Positions 26,597-35,827 of a DNA stretch of 64,000 nt are shown here, one piece after another. How positions within the stretch are numbered: the first letter of the stretch is position 1; each line of letters starts with the position of its first letter. The notes beneath the pieces were generated by a model. That model saw only the letters and a program-made list of their open reading frames with translations. It was not told the origin of the DNA and made no database searches. A program made the translations under genes and the position numbers. This DNA is from Dasania phycosphaerae (GTDB taxonomy: Bacteria > Pseudomonadota > Gammaproteobacteria > Pseudomonadales > Dasaniaceae): NCBI RefSeq assembly GCF_026891035.1, contig NZ_JAPTGG010000007.1, positions 178,418-242,417 of the forward strand, read 5' to 3'.

Positions 26597-27754
26597 ATGG
26601 CCGATATAGCAAGCATAGAATTAATAGAAAAGTTGATACAGTTTGATACCACCAGCTATAAATCCAATTTAGAACTGATTGAATTTGTACGCGATTATCT
26701 ACTCAGTTTTGGCGTAGAGTCGCAACTGGTATACAACCCCGAGCAAAGCAAAGCTAATTTATACGCCACCATAGGGCCGCAAGATAAACCCGGCGTGATG
26801 CTATCCGGCCATACCGACGTGGTGCCGGTTACCGGCCAAAACTGGCATACCGATCCATTTACCGTGGTAGAAAAGGATGGCCTGCTCTACGGCCGCGGCA
26901 CCGCGGATATGAAAAGCTTTATCGCCATAGCTTTAGCTTTTGTGCCAGAAATGCAGCGTGCTAATTTAACAACGCCTATACATTTAGCCTTTTCTTTTGA
27001 TGAAGAAATAGGCTGTGTAGGCGTTAGGCATTTATTAACAATGATGGAGGATATGCCGCTGCGCCCCGCCATGTGCATAGTGGGTGAGCCTACCAGCATG
27101 CAGGTGGTTAATGCCCATAAAGGCAAGCTGGCGCACAGGGTTACAGTTAATGGCTTGGAGGCGCATTCCAGTTTGCCACATATAGGCGTTAATGCTGTGG
27201 ACTATGCTGCCGAGCTGGTGGTATTTATCCGCCGCTTGGCGCAAGATTTAGCTGAACAAGGGCCTTTTGAAGAGGGCTTTGAGGTGACTTATACCACCTT
27301 GCACACTGGCAAAATCGCTGGTGGCACCGCTTTAAATATAGTGCCCAAGCAATGCACTTTTGATTTTGAAATACGCAACATCCCCGGCCAAGACCCGCAG
27401 CCCTTATTTGAACGCATACAGCAATTTGCTATTACCGAGTTAGAACCGCAAATGAAAAAACTGGATGCCAGTTGTGGCTTTGAGTTTGAGCAACTATCCG
27501 GTTACCCCGGTATGTTTACCCCGGCCGATGCCGAAGTGGTTAACTTTGTGCAAAGCTTAAGTGATGTGCAAGGCCTAAAGAAAATCACCTTTGGTACCGA
27601 GGGCGGTTTATTCACCCAGCGCTTAGGCATACCTACGGTGGTATGCGGCCCCGGTAATATAGAGCAGGCCCATAAGCCCAATGAGTTTATCGCCGTAGAC
27701 CAGGTGGCTGCCATGAATGCTTTTATGCGTAGGTTGATCGCGGCTTTGTCCTAA
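26597..27754 (+). CDS. M20 metallopeptidase, ArgE-like deacylase
   Basis: A 385-aa zinc/cobalt-dependent amidohydrolase of the acetylornithine deacetylase / succinyl-diaminopimelate desuccinylase group. Metal ligands are visible as LSGHTDVVP, GRGTADMKS, FDEEIGC (catalytic Glu plus ligand), GEPTS and the late GNIEQAHKPNE histidine. ATG 26597 has AAGAG 6 nt upstream and is preferred to GTG 26582. As last gene of the Rid-DUF1028-M20 row it probably removes an N-acyl group from an amino compound. True ArgE function is not implied, because no arginine biosynthesis genes are near. Confidence 0.88.
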   Translation: MADIASIELIEKLIQFDTTSYKSNLELIEFVRDYLLSFGVESQLVYNPEQSKANLYATIGPQDKPGVMLSGHTDVVPVTGQNWHTDPFTVVEKDGLLYGRGTADMKSFIAIALAFVPEMQRANLTTPIHLAFSFDEEIGCVGVRHLLTMMEDMPLRPAMCIVGEPTSMQVVNAHKGKLAHRVTVNGLEAHSSLPHIGVNAVDYAAELVVFIRRLAQDLAEQGPFEEGFEVTYTTLHTGKIAGGTALNIVPKQCTFDFEIRNIPGQDPQPLFERIQQFAITELEPQMKKLDASCGFEFEQLSGYPGMFTPADAEVVNFVQSLSDVQGLKKITFGTEGGLFTQRLGIPTVVCGPGNIEQAHKPNEFIAVDQVAAMNAFMRRLIAALS

Positions 27755-27793
27755 CTGCTTGTGGGTAGAGTCGCAAGGTAAAAATAGCAGATG

Positions 27794-27823
27794 AAAAAAA
27801 ACCCCTTTGATAAGGGGTTTTTT
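27794..27823. terminator. Bidirectional terminator between M20 deacylase and TonB receptor 3
   Basis: AAACCCCTT / AAGGGGTTT stem with a TGAT loop, flanked by an A tract on one side and T tract on the other, between convergent genes. Confidence 0.93.
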
Positions 27824-27845
27824 GGTTTTTAGTCAGGGGTAAATA

Positions 27846-30410
27846 TTAGAAACTACGCCTTACCGTTAAGGTTAGGTTTCTGGGTTTGTTGATAGAAACC
27901 CGTTGCGTAGTACCCCAGCGTTGGTTAAAGAATTGCTGAGCCCTCTCATCGGTGATGTTTTCCAGTTTAAGGCTGCCGCTCCACTCCTCGTTGGACATGC
28001 CTATGGCAAAGTCCATAGTTTCATAGCTTTCTTGCTTAACCACTGAGCCTTTAATTGCTGTGGCGCCTAAACCTTCAATAGAGTTGACGGAGTCACCATA
28101 GTAGCTGTAATCAAACTTCACATAGGGGTCCATACCAAACCATTGGTTTTGGAAGTTATACTCTAGCCCTAAGCTACCTTTTTGATCCGGTGAAATTGGC
28201 AGTCTGGTGCCATCTTCTACCTGTGCAACAACAACAGGTGCGCCATCAATTTGCGAAATAACGGTATCATCTTTCGATAAGGCCGCGTCAAGATAGGAGT
28301 GAGTTAAGCTGGCCTCTAGGCCCTCAGTGATGGCAAAAATAATTTCAGTTTCTAGCCCCTCAATCTCGGCTTCAGCAAAATTTATCACGCCAGTGGAGAA
28401 TACATCTTCTTGCGGATCATCCACTTGCAGCTGTATATCTTCCCAAGTCATCTGATAATAGGTCATGTTAACGCGCAGTCGGTTATCCATCCATGACGTT
28501 TTAAAGCCGACTTCATGGTTGATCAGGAAGTCAGAGTCATATGAATCAGGAATCACCGATCGTTGTTTGACCGAATTGCCGCCACCACTGCGGAAACCTT
28601 CAGAGTAAGTGGCAAAGACCATTTTGTCGTAGTCTATATAGTATTTAACACCTAGTTTTCCAACGAAACCGTCTTCAGATACTTTGTCGTCTCCGACGTT
28701 GTTAACTAAATCTTCGGAAAAAATTGGGTCCCTGTCATCAGGGGCTAAGCCCCCTTGGAATAGTTTACGGTCACGTTTGTTTTCGTACCAGCGACCACCT
28801 ACGGTAACGGTAAAGTCTTCAGTTAGGTCTATATTGGCTTCACCAAATATTGCCATGTCTTCGATTTCAGAGTCATAAACACCAAAGAACCAATTGTTGG
28901 TGTTACTCCAAGATCCGTAATCCTTTCCATTGAGGGAGTGTTGCTCGCACGCATAGTAAGCGGGGTGGGCGTTTGGTGTGGCGTCGTAATTAGCCCCAAT
29001 CCTATCACCGTTGGAGTCACGTTCAAATTCGGCACAGGCAAGATTGTTAAGATAGTAGAATGCTTTAGTATCTTCAAAACCTTCATTGACGCCTGATCTA
29101 AATACCGTACGGCTGGTAGTCTTGTTATAAAAAATACCAGCTATGGCATTCCACTCACCATCGTCACCTTCAAACTTTAAGCGGGCCTCTAGGCTAAAGC
29201 GATCTTCTTCGGAGTCTTCAGTCGCCTTACCTCTAGGATCACCGCTAAAATCCGTTGGGCTATAATTATTGATATTGCCAAAATCATAAAACATGAAATC
29301 GACATCGTAATAGGCGGGAGGATTGCTTGTATTGTAATTAACTTGGTCCCGGTCAGAAATACTCTGAAAGTCTGCAAAGTAATCTGTAGAGTCTGCTTGA
29401 TAAAAGCTGTCGCGCTCAAAATAAGCTGCACTGACTACTAGTTCAGCAAAACCTAAGTCGCCTTCAAGCGTTAAGCCGATTTGATACCACTCGTCTTCAG
29501 AGTATTCATCGTTATAGCGTACATGCTCAAGTTCGCCTACATCTAGATTGGTGTCACCAAAACCATCAAGCTCGGTTTTTTGGTATACCACCATGGCATC
29601 CATTAACCAATCGTCGTTGATATCCCAGTGTAAGGCGGCTCTAGCACCGCTTTCTGTGCCAGAGTTGATATTTTTTTCAAGGTTGTCGCGGTTGTCAAAC
29701 GTGCCGCCGGGGCTGTATAGGCCCCCAGGGCTGCTCTGTAAGACATTGTCTATATAGCCAGCTTCTTCAAAACTAAAGCCAACTAGGCGTATGGCCATAT
29801 TGTCATTAATTGGTATGTTGACCATGGCGCTAATGCCACCTTCGTCACTGCCGTGCTCTACATGACCCAGTTCGCCTTCGATCCAGGCACTAAAGCCGGA
29901 GGGATCTGCCTTATTGGTAATAATGCGAAGCGCGCCTGATTGTGAAGAGTCTCCAAATAACGTGCCCTGTGGGCCGCTCAAGGCTTCAAGGCGCTCTATA
30001 TCAATCATGCGTGGGTTGGCATTAGCACCGTCAGAGGTGATGGGCTGCTCATCCAAATACACCGAGCTGGATGAGTTAGTGCCAAAAGAAATAGGGGAGG
30101 TAGCCACACCGCGGAACACTACCGAGGTGCCACCGGGTTCACGCCGTGAAAAAGATAGAGCCGGGATTTTTTTGGCATATTCATCTATGCCTACAAACCC
30201 TTGTTTTTCAATATCAGCTGTAGTGAACGCAGTAATCGCCTGCGGTACATCTTGCAGGTTTTGCATCTCCTTGGTCGAAGTTACGATCACTTCTTCTAGT
30301 ACCGGAGCGGCGTGGGCGGTTTGTAAAGCAAAGACCGAGCTAGATATAAGTGCGGCTAGGGTCTTGCGTCTATAGGGTAGGGCGTTAGTAGGGGGGAGCT
30401 TGTCTTTCAT
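27846..30410 (-). CDS. TonB-dependent outer-membrane receptor 3
   Basis: An 854-aa TonB-dependent receptor unlike the tandem pair. A signal peptide covers about residues 1-35 (an RRKTLAALISSSVFAL core ending AHA), followed by a TonB-box-like EEVIVTSTKE, the plug (IERLEALSGPQGTLFGDSSQ) and a barrel ending in VRRSF with the C-terminal Phe expected for barrel insertion. ATG 30410 has GGAG 6 nt before it; the longer frame from 30428 lacks this. It faces the Asp/Asn hydroxylase gene across a shared 308-bp spacer. The cargo is unknown. Confidence 0.93.
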   Translation of the reverse strand: MKDKLPPTNALPYRRKTLAALISSSVFALQTAHAAPVLEEVIVTSTKEMQNLQDVPQAITAFTTADIEKQGFVGIDEYAKKIPALSFSRREPGGTSVVFRGVATSPISFGTNSSSSVYLDEQPITSDGANANPRMIDIERLEALSGPQGTLFGDSSQSGALRIITNKADPSGFSAWIEGELGHVEHGSDEGGISAMVNIPINDNMAIRLVGFSFEEAGYIDNVLQSSPGGLYSPGGTFDNRDNLEKNINSGTESGARAALHWDINDDWLMDAMVVYQKTELDGFGDTNLDVGELEHVRYNDEYSEDEWYQIGLTLEGDLGFAELVVSAAYFERDSFYQADSTDYFADFQSISDRDQVNYNTSNPPAYYDVDFMFYDFGNINNYSPTDFSGDPRGKATEDSEEDRFSLEARLKFEGDDGEWNAIAGIFYNKTTSRTVFRSGVNEGFEDTKAFYYLNNLACAEFERDSNGDRIGANYDATPNAHPAYYACEQHSLNGKDYGSWSNTNNWFFGVYDSEIEDMAIFGEANIDLTEDFTVTVGGRWYENKRDRKLFQGGLAPDDRDPIFSEDLVNNVGDDKVSEDGFVGKLGVKYYIDYDKMVFATYSEGFRSGGGNSVKQRSVIPDSYDSDFLINHEVGFKTSWMDNRLRVNMTYYQMTWEDIQLQVDDPQEDVFSTGVINFAEAEIEGLETEIIFAITEGLEASLTHSYLDAALSKDDTVISQIDGAPVVVAQVEDGTRLPISPDQKGSLGLEYNFQNQWFGMDPYVKFDYSYYGDSVNSIEGLGATAIKGSVVKQESYETMDFAIGMSNEEWSGSLKLENITDERAQQFFNQRWGTTQRVSINKPRNLTLTVRRSF

Positions 30411-30718
30411 TATATCTCCAGTGTGCATTTATTGTTATAGGTTCGTACCTTTTTTCACCTTAGTTGATTATTTTTTGATTGCCAATAGCAGAGTATTAAA
30501 TAAACATAGTGAATGCCTGTTCAGTCAGTAAAATCGTTGGAAACACTGTATTTACAGAGGTACATAGAGCCCAAAACTGGGCCGTATTCCGCTAGCTATG
30601 AAATTTTTTCATATAGCTATGGATAGTTTTAATAGCGCTTAGTAATTTACAGTTGACCTGGCTGGCTGCGGTGATTATGGTTTTGGCAGTGATAATAATA
30701 AAGAGTAGGAGAAAGGTG
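30411..30718. promoter_or_regulatory. Divergent spacer, TonB receptor 3 / hydroxylase
   Basis: A 308-bp gene-free region carrying promoters for both sides. No Fur-like or other convincing operator was recognised. Confidence 0.4.
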
Positions 30719-31303
30719 ATGGATATAGGTGTTGCGCTGCGGGATTTAGGCCAAGTGGATAGCACTGCCCTAATCGAACGCGTATTGGGGTTTGATGAGC
30801 AAGCATGGGTAGAGAACTCTTATAGGCAAAAGCAATACGACGTCCATACGTTGACGGAGTCGGTGGTGATGATTTTTACCGATGGTAAAGGCTGGCCCAA
30901 TATAGAAGTGTCCAAAGAGTCAGGGTGGGACTTATTGGCCGACGTGGCTATGCCCTTAATGCATAAAATAATTGAACGGCATTACCCACCGGGTGGTACG
31001 ATTATCCGCGCTATGGCTGCCAAACTGTTAGTAGGCGGAGTTATTAAGCCCCATGTTGATGCCCACCCTTCCTTTCATGTGGGGCATAGAATTCATATTC
31101 CCATTACCACTAATTCGCGGGTGCGTTTTATGATAGACGGCAAGCCTAATCGTTTAGCGGTGGGCAACGCCTATGAAATCAATAATCAAAAGCAGCACAG
31201 CGTTATGAACAAGGGTAAGGAAGATAGAATTACTTTCATTTTTGATTATGTACCTCCAGAACAATTGCAAAGAATGCAGCAAATGCAACAGGCCAGCCAA
31301 TAA
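30719..31303 (+). CDS. Aspartyl/asparaginyl beta-hydroxylase-like dioxygenase
   Basis: A 194-aa Fe(II)/2-oxoglutarate oxygenase-like protein of the Asp/Arg hydroxylase family. The core reads VIKPHVDAHPSF, then GHRIHIPI, and after about 40 residues NQKQHSVMNKG: two candidate iron histidines plus the RIHIPI 2-oxoglutarate-side motif. The start is ATG 30719, preceded by AGGAG with 7-nt spacing; a TTG frame from 30653 would add a hydrophobic N-terminus but has no RBS. The next gene starts 25 bp downstream. It may hydroxylate a protein or peptide residue or a free amino acid. Confidence 0.8.
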   Translation: MDIGVALRDLGQVDSTALIERVLGFDEQAWVENSYRQKQYDVHTLTESVVMIFTDGKGWPNIEVSKESGWDLLADVAMPLMHKIIERHYPPGGTIIRAMAAKLLVGGVIKPHVDAHPSFHVGHRIHIPITTNSRVRFMIDGKPNRLAVGNAYEINNQKQHSVMNKGKEDRITFIFDYVPPEQLQRMQQMQQASQ

Positions 31304-31328
31304 TATATAAACCAGATTTGAGAGTATT

Positions 31329-32252
31329 ATGACTAAATTAATTGCTACCTCGGTAGTGCGTGGCAGTCATCAGGGTGAAAGCCACGGCGGTGTCTATTTA
31401 GTAGATTTTGATAATGAAAAAACCGTGCAGGTGGTAGATTGGAATACTGCCGATATAGATTGGCAGGGACGTGGTTGGGATAGGGGCTTGCGCGGCATAG
31501 CCTTTGATGGTGACAGAGTTTTTATTGCCGCCAGTAATGAATTATTTGAGTACACCCCAGACTTTAAACAAGTAGCCTCCTATAAATGCCCGGCGCTAAT
31601 GCACTGCCATGAGATTTTTGTATATAAGCGCCGTTTGTATTTAACCTCTACTGGCTTTGATGCGATTTTGGCTTTCGATTTAGATAACAACCAGTTTTGT
31701 TTTGGCTTACAAATAAAAGAGTTGTCCAATGGTGGCGGCTATGGCGGCGGCACTTTTAATCCCAACTTAGCCAAGGCAGTTTCACAAAGTAATGAGCTGC
31801 ATTTTAATAATGTGTATTGTGATGCTAAAGGCTTGTATCTTAGCGGCTTAAAAACTCGCGGCCTCTTACGCTTTGATGGTCGGCGGGTAGAAAAAATTAT
31901 GTCGCTACCCAAAGGTATGCACAATGCCAGACCGTATCGCAATGGCGTCATTTTCAATGATACTGCCTCAGATGTAGTGCGTTACGTGATAGAAGATGAT
32001 GAGCATCTGTGTTTTAAAGTGCCGCAATATGCCCCAGAAAAATTATTAAACACCGAGATGGATGACACCCGCATAGCTAGGGCAGGCTTTGGTCGCGGCC
32101 TCTGTGATGTGGGTAACGGAGTGATAGCGGCTGGCTCGTCACCGTCAACCATTGCCTTGCATAACGTCGATACCCGTAAGACCTTTGCGCAGGTTAACCT
32201 AACCATGGATATACGTAATGCTATACATGGTTTGGAAGTGTGGCCGTTTTAG
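31329..32252 (+). CDS. Putative beta-propeller protein of unknown function
   Basis: A 307-aa protein that I do not assign to a named family with certainty; it resembles DUF4915/TIGR03032-type proteins. It has repeated short blade-like units: GVYLVDFDN, GIAFDGDRVFIAASNELFEY, KRRLYLTSTGFDAILAFDLDN, GLYLSGLKTRGLLRFDGRR, IAAGSSPSTIALHNVDTRK. These suggest a propeller. No signal peptide is seen. It follows the hydroxylase by 25 bp and should be co-transcribed, so it may present or bind the hydroxylase substrate. The function is unknown. Confidence 0.75.
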   Translation: MTKLIATSVVRGSHQGESHGGVYLVDFDNEKTVQVVDWNTADIDWQGRGWDRGLRGIAFDGDRVFIAASNELFEYTPDFKQVASYKCPALMHCHEIFVYKRRLYLTSTGFDAILAFDLDNNQFCFGLQIKELSNGGGYGGGTFNPNLAKAVSQSNELHFNNVYCDAKGLYLSGLKTRGLLRFDGRRVEKIMSLPKGMHNARPYRNGVIFNDTASDVVRYVIEDDEHLCFKVPQYAPEKLLNTEMDDTRIARAGFGRGLCDVGNGVIAAGSSPSTIALHNVDTRKTFAQVNLTMDIRNAIHGLEVWPF

Positions 32253-32256
32253 CAGT

Positions 32257-32321
32257 CTCTAGTCGCTAGTTCAAAGTCTCTAGTTTTTTCTAGCGACTAG
32301 AGGCTATGAACTAGCGACTAG
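32257..32321. repeat. Compound inverted repeat with competing hairpins
   Basis: Between convergent genes, overlapping the last 4 bp of the next gene. CTAGTCGCTAGTTCA (32259-32273) pairs perfectly over 15 bp with 32307-32321. CTCTAGTCGCTAG (32257-32269) can instead pair over 13 bp with 32290-32302. The heptamer CTAGCGA/TCGCTAG is the recurring unit. No clear U tract follows. Confidence 0.8.
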
Positions 32322-34315
32322 CCTAGATATTTCTCATACCTAGGCAATATATCCTCCAATACCTCTTTAAGCTCGCCTAGTTCTGATTCATAGCGGCGCC
32401 ATTTGCCTATGCTGCGGGTGTATATGGGTTGGCGTACTTGTTCGGAGCTGGGCGTGCGTATGGCTCTGTCAGTGTTGTGGAAGTTTAGGCAGGCGTCTTC
32501 CCAGGGCAGTTCTAAATAATCCAGTATACGGCGTACCTGGCCTTCTAAATCGGCCACGGTTTCTTCGTATTGGCAGGTTAATATTTTACCGGGCATTACT
32601 TCATGCCAGTGATCCATTAGGCGTTGGTATTGTAGGTAATATTCACCTATGTCGGTTTGATCGTAGGAAAAAGTCTGGCCGTTTGCATAGAGCTGGCGCA
32701 GGTTGCCTACGCAGGCATCCATGGGGTTACGCCTGGCATCTATTATTTTGGCGTTGGGTAATATGCAGTGTAAAAAACCTAGGTGTGGGAAGTTGTTAGG
32801 CATTTTATCAATAAAATAGGGTTTGTTTTCTAGGCGATGAGTCTGCGCTGCGTCTAAGTAATCTTGCCCTAGCTTTTTTAGATGACGTTCTTGCAGCTCC
32901 ATAACGGCTTCGGGGTAGTTGACGCCATCTATTCTATTCTTATTTAAAGACAGCGCTGTTCTATTTAGGTAGGGGAGTTCAGCAGTGCCTTCTACCATGC
33001 TATGACTGGCTATAATTTGTTCTAGTAGTGTGGATCCCGAGCGCGGTAGGCCTACAATAAAAATAGGCGCTGGATCTGAATTTCCATTTTGGCTTAATGT
33101 ATTAATATTCTCAGCATTAAAGGTTTGAATAATTCTATCATTAGTAACCTCGGTGTGAACTGGGTCGTAGTTAATTAAATTTCTTTGTTCGCTATTACCC
33201 AACTGATAATAGTGCCACGCTTTGTTATATTCTTTTCTATCGTCGTGAGCTTTTCCTAGAGCGAATAAAAAATTAACTCTAGACACAGGATTGAGGTCCT
33301 CTTTTTTACTTTCGCTAATCATTGTTTCTATTTGAGGGTCGGTAAATTTATAAGTTTTTAAATTAGCTAAGCTCCAGTAAGTCTCCCCGCTGCTGGGTAA
33401 TACTTCTATACATTTTTCATACGCGGCTATGCCCTCCTGCAGCTGACCTATAGTTTTTAAGTTATGCCCTAAATTTAATAAGGCGCCTGGGTGGTTGGGG
33501 GCCAGCTCTAGACATTTTTTATACATAGCTATGGCTTCATCTAGCTCGGCAATGGGGGCCAGCGTGCTAGCAAGTTGCATGTAGGGCATAGGGCGATTGG
33601 GGGCTATACTGATGGCATGCCTAAACTGAGTTATGGCTTCTGCATAACGGTTTTGATCTTTGTATAGCTTTCCTAAGTCCATCACGGCTAATAAAAAATC
33701 CGGCGCTAATTTTATCGCTTTTTTTAGAAAACGCTCGGCATCATCATAATGGTTTTGAGTGCTTGCAATCTGTGATAAAAAGCGTAGGGCATCGACATTA
33801 TTTGGGTTTTTTTTAAGCACTTGGCGATAGCCTTTCTCGGCATCGTCGAGTTTTCCTTCTTTTTGAGCTTTAGCGGCTTTCGCCATGGCTTTTCGTTCTG
33901 GCGATAAGTTGAAGGCCTGTTCGTAAGCTTTGTCCGCCTCTCTGCCTCGGCCTAAGTTGGCTAGTGTTTTGCCTAGGTTAAAATAAGCATCTGCCAGGCT
34001 AGGGTCCAAGCGCACAGCTTTTTCTAAGTAAGATAAGGCTTCATCAAAGCGCTCCTCGGTGACCATTAATATTCCTAAGTCTTCATAGGGCTTGGCAAAA
34101 GTAGGAGCTAAATCTATAGCCTGTTTTAGGTTACGCTCGGCTTTTTCTATGTCATTGATTTGAAGATAAATCGCCCCCAGTAGAGCGATCATGTTGACGT
34201 CTTCATTATTACGCTCTATGGCTCGCAGGCATAAGTCTATGGCTTTTTGTGCCTTGCCAGTGTTGAGATATTCGATGGCTTCATTAAAAACTTCTTGGGA
34301 GGCGGTAGTTTGCAT
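32318..34315 (-). CDS. Large TPR-repeat sulfotransferase with altered PAPS motif
   Basis: A 665-aa protein. About nine TPR units occupy residues 1-330 (for example PTFAKPYEDLGILMVTEERF). The C-terminal sulfotransferase domain (about 415-660) has an intact 5'-phosphosulfate loop, IVGLPRSGSTLLEQ, at about 419-432. The 3'-phosphate motif reads RRNPMDACVGNL, with glycine where the smaller paralogue at 4294 and most family members have serine. Activity may be altered or lost. It is convergent with the hydroxylase-propeller pair. A protein or peptide acceptor is plausible from the TPRs (inference). Confidence 0.88.
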   Translation of the reverse strand: MQTTASQEVFNEAIEYLNTGKAQKAIDLCLRAIERNNEDVNMIALLGAIYLQINDIEKAERNLKQAIDLAPTFAKPYEDLGILMVTEERFDEALSYLEKAVRLDPSLADAYFNLGKTLANLGRGREADKAYEQAFNLSPERKAMAKAAKAQKEGKLDDAEKGYRQVLKKNPNNVDALRFLSQIASTQNHYDDAERFLKKAIKLAPDFLLAVMDLGKLYKDQNRYAEAITQFRHAISIAPNRPMPYMQLASTLAPIAELDEAIAMYKKCLELAPNHPGALLNLGHNLKTIGQLQEGIAAYEKCIEVLPSSGETYWSLANLKTYKFTDPQIETMISESKKEDLNPVSRVNFLFALGKAHDDRKEYNKAWHYYQLGNSEQRNLINYDPVHTEVTNDRIIQTFNAENINTLSQNGNSDPAPIFIVGLPRSGSTLLEQIIASHSMVEGTAELPYLNRTALSLNKNRIDGVNYPEAVMELQERHLKKLGQDYLDAAQTHRLENKPYFIDKMPNNFPHLGFLHCILPNAKIIDARRNPMDACVGNLRQLYANGQTFSYDQTDIGEYYLQYQRLMDHWHEVMPGKILTCQYEETVADLEGQVRRILDYLELPWEDACLNFHNTDRAIRTPSSEQVRQPIYTRSIGKWRRYESELGELKEVLEDILPRYEKYLG

Positions 34316-34450
34316 GGGCTACTTCTCGGTTTTGTTGCAGGGTGTGGTACGTATTTTTATCGTTATTGTGTCGCATCTACAGGTTTGCTTGCGATGCATT
34401 AGCCCGATAATAAAACGATAGCAACTGAATAGCTAGGGTACTTGTGTAAG

Positions 34451-35803
34451 CTATAGCTCTACGGGCTGGTGCTGGTGCCTGGCGTATTTGCAGCGTGAAA
34501 GCAGTGCTATAGCCAACAGGCAGGTTATCGCTTCGGCTAGCGGTATGGCCAAGTAAATCCCCTTGTTGCCCAGCCATAGTGGCAGGGTAAACAAAAATAT
34601 CACAGGTAATATTAAGCTGCGGGCCAGTGCTAGTATGGCCGAAGGTGTGGGTTGGTGTATGGCAGTAAAGTAAGAGGTAAAGGCAATATTAGCGCCCACA
34701 AATAAAAAGGTAGGCCAAAAATAACCAATAAAAGTTTTTGCTATGGCTATGGTCTGGGTTTCATCAGCTTGTAGAAATAACGCAATGATAGGGTCTGGGC
34801 TTAGCAGTAGCACCAGGCAGAAAACTGCACCCACAATAATAGATGAGGAGATGGCTATGTTGAGGTACTTGCGTATATTGCCGTAGTTTTTTGCGCCTAA
34901 GTTTTTGCTAATGGTGGGCTGCAGTGCCTCGCTAAAACCGTAGGAGATCATTACCCCTAAATACAGTACATAAATAATAACGGTAAAGGCGGCTATACCC
35001 TCGGTGCCTAGCTGGGTGATGATTATCCAGTTAAATAGCAGGGTGACTATGCCTACCGAGACTTCGTTGGTGAATTCTGAAATACCATTGATGGCGGCTT
35101 TTAGCACCGGCATCCAAGAGCCTTGCAGTTTAACAAATCTGAGTTTGGCTGCTTTTGAAAAAGGGTGTGGCAGCAGTATAAAAATAATAATGCAGCCCGA
35201 TAGGCCGGTAGCTAGTGCCGCCCCAGCCAGACCTTTATCCATTACTACTATAAACAGCCAGTCCAATAGCACATTGAGTGCGGCGCTAATCATAAAAGCG
35301 CTAGAGCTAAGTAAGGGGCGGCCATCGGCTACCACAAAATAGCTTAGCGCTGCGCCCACCATAATCATGGGGGTGAACAGTAACTGTAAAAATAAATAAG
35401 TATCGACTAATGGTAGTATCTCGGCAGTGGCTCCCAGGGCTTTGGCGACGGGGTTGATAAAAATCATGCCGGGTAGGCATAGCATCAGGCTAAGCAGCAG
35501 TACCGTGAGTATGATTTTAGTGAAACTATCAGAGGCGGCCTGCGGATTGTTCTCGCCTAAAAATTTACCGGCTACCACTGAGCCGCCTACCGCTAACATA
35601 AAGACTATGGCATAGATAAGGGTGGAGGCGGGTATGGTGAGGTTAATGGCGGCCAGTGCTTCTTTGCCTACATAGTTGCCCACAAACATGGCGTCTATCA
35701 TTTGCGCCGAGGAGATAGAGAGTAGCCCCAGCACCGAGGGTATGGCGTAACGAAAAAAGACGGCGCTGGGCTTGCCGGTAATGGGGTCGTATTTATCCGT
35801 CAT
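34451..35803 (-). CDS. MATE-family efflux transporter
   Basis: A 450-aa inner-membrane protein with about 12 helices in two related halves, of the multidrug and toxic compound extrusion family (DinF/NorM-like). N-terminal features include AMIDAMFVGNYVGKEALAAINL, cut short here to the recognisable core AMFVGNYVGKEALAA, and FLGENNPQAAS after helix 2. It starts 24 bp after the TetR gene on the same strand, so the pair is probably an operon in which TetR controls the pump. The substrate is unknown. Confidence 0.9.
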   Translation of the reverse strand: MTDKYDPITGKPSAVFFRYAIPSVLGLLSISSAQMIDAMFVGNYVGKEALAAINLTIPASTLIYAIVFMLAVGGSVVAGKFLGENNPQAASDSFTKIILTVLLLSLMLCLPGMIFINPVAKALGATAEILPLVDTYLFLQLLFTPMIMVGAALSYFVVADGRPLLSSSAFMISAALNVLLDWLFIVVMDKGLAGAALATGLSGCIIIFILLPHPFSKAAKLRFVKLQGSWMPVLKAAINGISEFTNEVSVGIVTLLFNWIIITQLGTEGIAAFTVIIYVLYLGVMISYGFSEALQPTISKNLGAKNYGNIRKYLNIAISSSIIVGAVFCLVLLLSPDPIIALFLQADETQTIAIAKTFIGYFWPTFLFVGANIAFTSYFTAIHQPTPSAILALARSLILPVIFLFTLPLWLGNKGIYLAIPLAEAITCLLAIALLSRCKYARHQHQPVEL

Positions 35804-35827
35804 GGTATGGAGCCTGTGCTGTGTGCT

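Noticed and set aside
26597..27754. Genuine ArgE of arginine biosynthesis
   Set aside because: Only family-level M20 features are visible, and the operon partners (Rid, DUF1028) are not arginine biosynthesis genes.
29914..30375. A 153-aa frame on the plus strand
   Set aside because: Antisense shadow of the plug region of TonB receptor 3, whose motifs on the other strand are unmistakable.
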